From NCBI RefSeq assembly GCF_000069785.1, contig NC_010530.1:1916001-1980000 (forward strand): DNA of 64,000 nt, read 5' to 3'. How positions within the stretch are numbered: position 1 is the first letter of the stretch; every line of letters starts with the position of its first letter. The notes under the pieces were generated by a model. That model worked only from the letters and a program-made list of their open reading frames with translations. It ran no database searches and had not been told where the DNA came from. A program made the translations under genes and the position numbers. This document shows, one piece after another, positions 62,630 through 64,000 of this stretch. Source of the DNA: Cupriavidus taiwanensis LMG 19424. Its GTDB lineage: Bacteria > Pseudomonadota > Gammaproteobacteria > Burkholderiales > Burkholderiaceae.

Positions 62630-63954
62630 TCAACTCCGCGATTGCATCAGCTGGCGCGGGATTGCCAGCAGCAGAACCGCCGCGGCCAGCATCAGCCCCG
62701 CCAGCGCCAGCACGCCCAGCGAGATGCTGCCGGTGCTCTGCTTGATGCCGCCCATCAGCACCGGACCGATCAGGCCGGCAAGACTGGCGGCGCTGTTGAT
62801 CATGGCGATGCCGCCGGCCGCGGCGGTGCCTGCCAGCACGCGGCCAGGCAGGCTCCAGAACATCGACAGCGTGGACATCAGGCCGGAAATGCCGATGGTC
62901 AGGAACACCATCGCCAGCACCGTGTCGTGCGGGAACAGCGTGCTGGCCCACATGCCCGCCGCTGCCACCAGCAGCGGCAGCGCGGCGTGCAGCCGGCGCT
63001 CGCCGGTGCGCTCGGCGTGCGCGGCGTTGAGGTTCATCGCCACGCAGGCCACGGCGTAGGGGATCGCCGTCAGCATCGCGATCTCCAGCGGCGACGACAT
63101 CCCGGTCGACTGGATGATGGTGGGCAGCCAGAACACCAGCCCGTAGTTGCCGATATTGAAGAGCAGGCAGATCGCCATCAGCACCCACAGGATCGGCGAT
63201 TTCAGCGCGGCGACGAAGCGTGTGTTCTTCTTCGCGTTCTCTGTGCTGAGCGTGCGCGTGATGGTGGCGGCTTCGGCCGGCGTGAGCCAGGACGCGGCCT
63301 CCGGGGCTTCGGGCAGCATGCGCAACAGCAGCAGGCCCAGCAGGATGGCCGGCAGCGCCTCGATCAGGAACATCCATTGCCAGCCGTCGAGCCCGTGCAG
63401 ATCGTGCGTGACCGACATCAGCGCGCCGGACACCGGCCCGCCCAGCACCATGCCCAGCGGCATCGCCAGGAACAGGATCGACATGATGCGCGACTGGCGG
63501 TCCGCCGGATACCACTTGTTCAGGTACATCACCGCCGCCGGAAAGAAGCCGGCCTCGGTCACGCCCAGCAGGAAGCGCGCCGCGTAGAACTCCACCGGCG
63601 TGGTCACGAACATGGTGGCGGCCGACACCAGCCCCCACAGGATCATGATCGCCGCCATGCAGCGGCGCATGCCGAAGCGGTAGATCAGCAGGCTGCTCGG
63701 CACCTGGCACAGCATGTAGCCCCAGAAGAAGATGCCGGCGCCGAAGCCGTAGACCACGTCGCTGAGCCCGAGCGCTGCTGCATCTGCAGCTTGGCAAAGC
63801 CCACGTTGACCCGGTCGAGGTAGCTGAAGAAGTAGCACAGCACGATGAACGGCACGATGCGGCGCGTGACCTTGGCGAACGCCGTGTCTGCAGCGTCCGG
63901 CAGCGCGCCGGCGTGACCCGGCGACTGGGGCATGGCTGGCTTGGCCAGGGACAT
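62630..63954 (-). pseudogene. MFS permease (ACS-type) broken by a 1-nt frameshift
   Basis: An anion:cation symporter-like permease. The true start is MSLAKPAMPQ with AGGAGGAGAAA upstream; the N-terminus runs through the FSYLDRVNVGFAKLQMQQ first helix and then loses frame. The remaining reading continues in the next frame as LGLSDVVYGFGAGIFFWGYM through motif-like GVTEAGFFPAAVMYL to the stop. One missing base near 63773-63778 (after the two Gln codons) would restore the whole 440-residue protein. It could be a real inactivating mutation or a sequencing error; all else is intact. Confidence 0.85.
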
Positions 63955-64000
63955 GATGGTTTCTCCTCCTTGTACAGGCGCGCGGGGGCCGGCGCCAGGA

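Noticed and set aside
1..64000. tRNA, rRNA or CRISPR arrays
   Set aside because: No cloverleaf with CCA-proximal TTCGA-type loop, no rRNA signature and no regularly spaced repeats were noticed on reading; a dedicated scan could still find a short RNA gene.

Overview
The window is GC-rich DNA with GC-ending codons, TTG and GTG starts alongside ATG, and gene families typical of the Burkholderiales: two Bug-type solute receptors, a short-chain polyhydroxyalkanoate depolymerase, many LysR regulators, and a caa3-type oxidase with a cytochrome c domain fused to subunit II. This fits a Cupriavidus/Ralstonia-like beta-proteobacterium, probably a secondary replicon because the content is almost all accessory metabolism, sensing and surface structures. 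No rRNA, tRNA, CRISPR array or replication origin was seen. The taxonomy is inferred from gene content, not from a search.

Layout. 1-4.3 kb: a terminal oxidase operon (subunit I cut by the window edge, subunit II), a membrane protein, two small ORFs and a rubredoxin. 4.3-11.2 kb: a giant AsmA-like DUF748 protein, an MHS-family transporter and a PHA depolymerase-like esterase. 11.4-14.1 kb: a tight operon of three exported proteins (hypothetical, DUF3300, DUF2950). 14.1-19.3 kb: an orphan IS3-type OrfA, a LysR regulator, a structured leader and an orphan RcsB-like response regulator, then a MarR/DHA2-efflux operon. 19.4-25.9 kb: an autotransporter, a Bug receptor, a zinc-ribbon PLP enzyme and a divergent LysR.

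25.9-38.7 kb is the most striking part. Two large hybrid kinases (each HisKA-HATPase-REC-HPt) flank two RcsB-like response regulator genes, next to a chaperone-usher fimbrial operon on the same strand. One response regulator has lost its phospho-acceptor Asp and the other switch residues. The intact regulator's own promoter and the fimbrin promoter carry the same RcsB-like palindrome (TAAGG-N4-CCTnA) exactly 23 nt upstream of the -10 hexamer, which suggests a self-contained regulon resembling, in design, the Roc/cup circuits of Pseudomonas.

39-53 kb: an OmpR/CpxA-like two-component pair divergent from a TonB receptor with a Fur-box-like sequence; a complete IS110-family (IS1111-group) element whose ends can be placed from 12-bp inverted repeats; trehalase; an MdtD-like efflux pump; a YncD/PqqU-like TonB receptor; and a WrbA-like flavoprotein.

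53-64 kb: a LysR regulator divergent from an M20 amidohydrolase and its MHS transporter, a chemoreceptor with almost no periplasmic domain, then a leftward catabolic block: an MFS permease broken by a 1-nt frameshift, an AtzG-like 59-residue protein, an AtzE-like amidase, and, from a separate promoter, a Bug receptor, an N-acyl-D-amino-acid deacylase and a class III aminotransferase. These genes look designed to import and hydrolyse an amide or N-acyl amino acid and transaminate the product.
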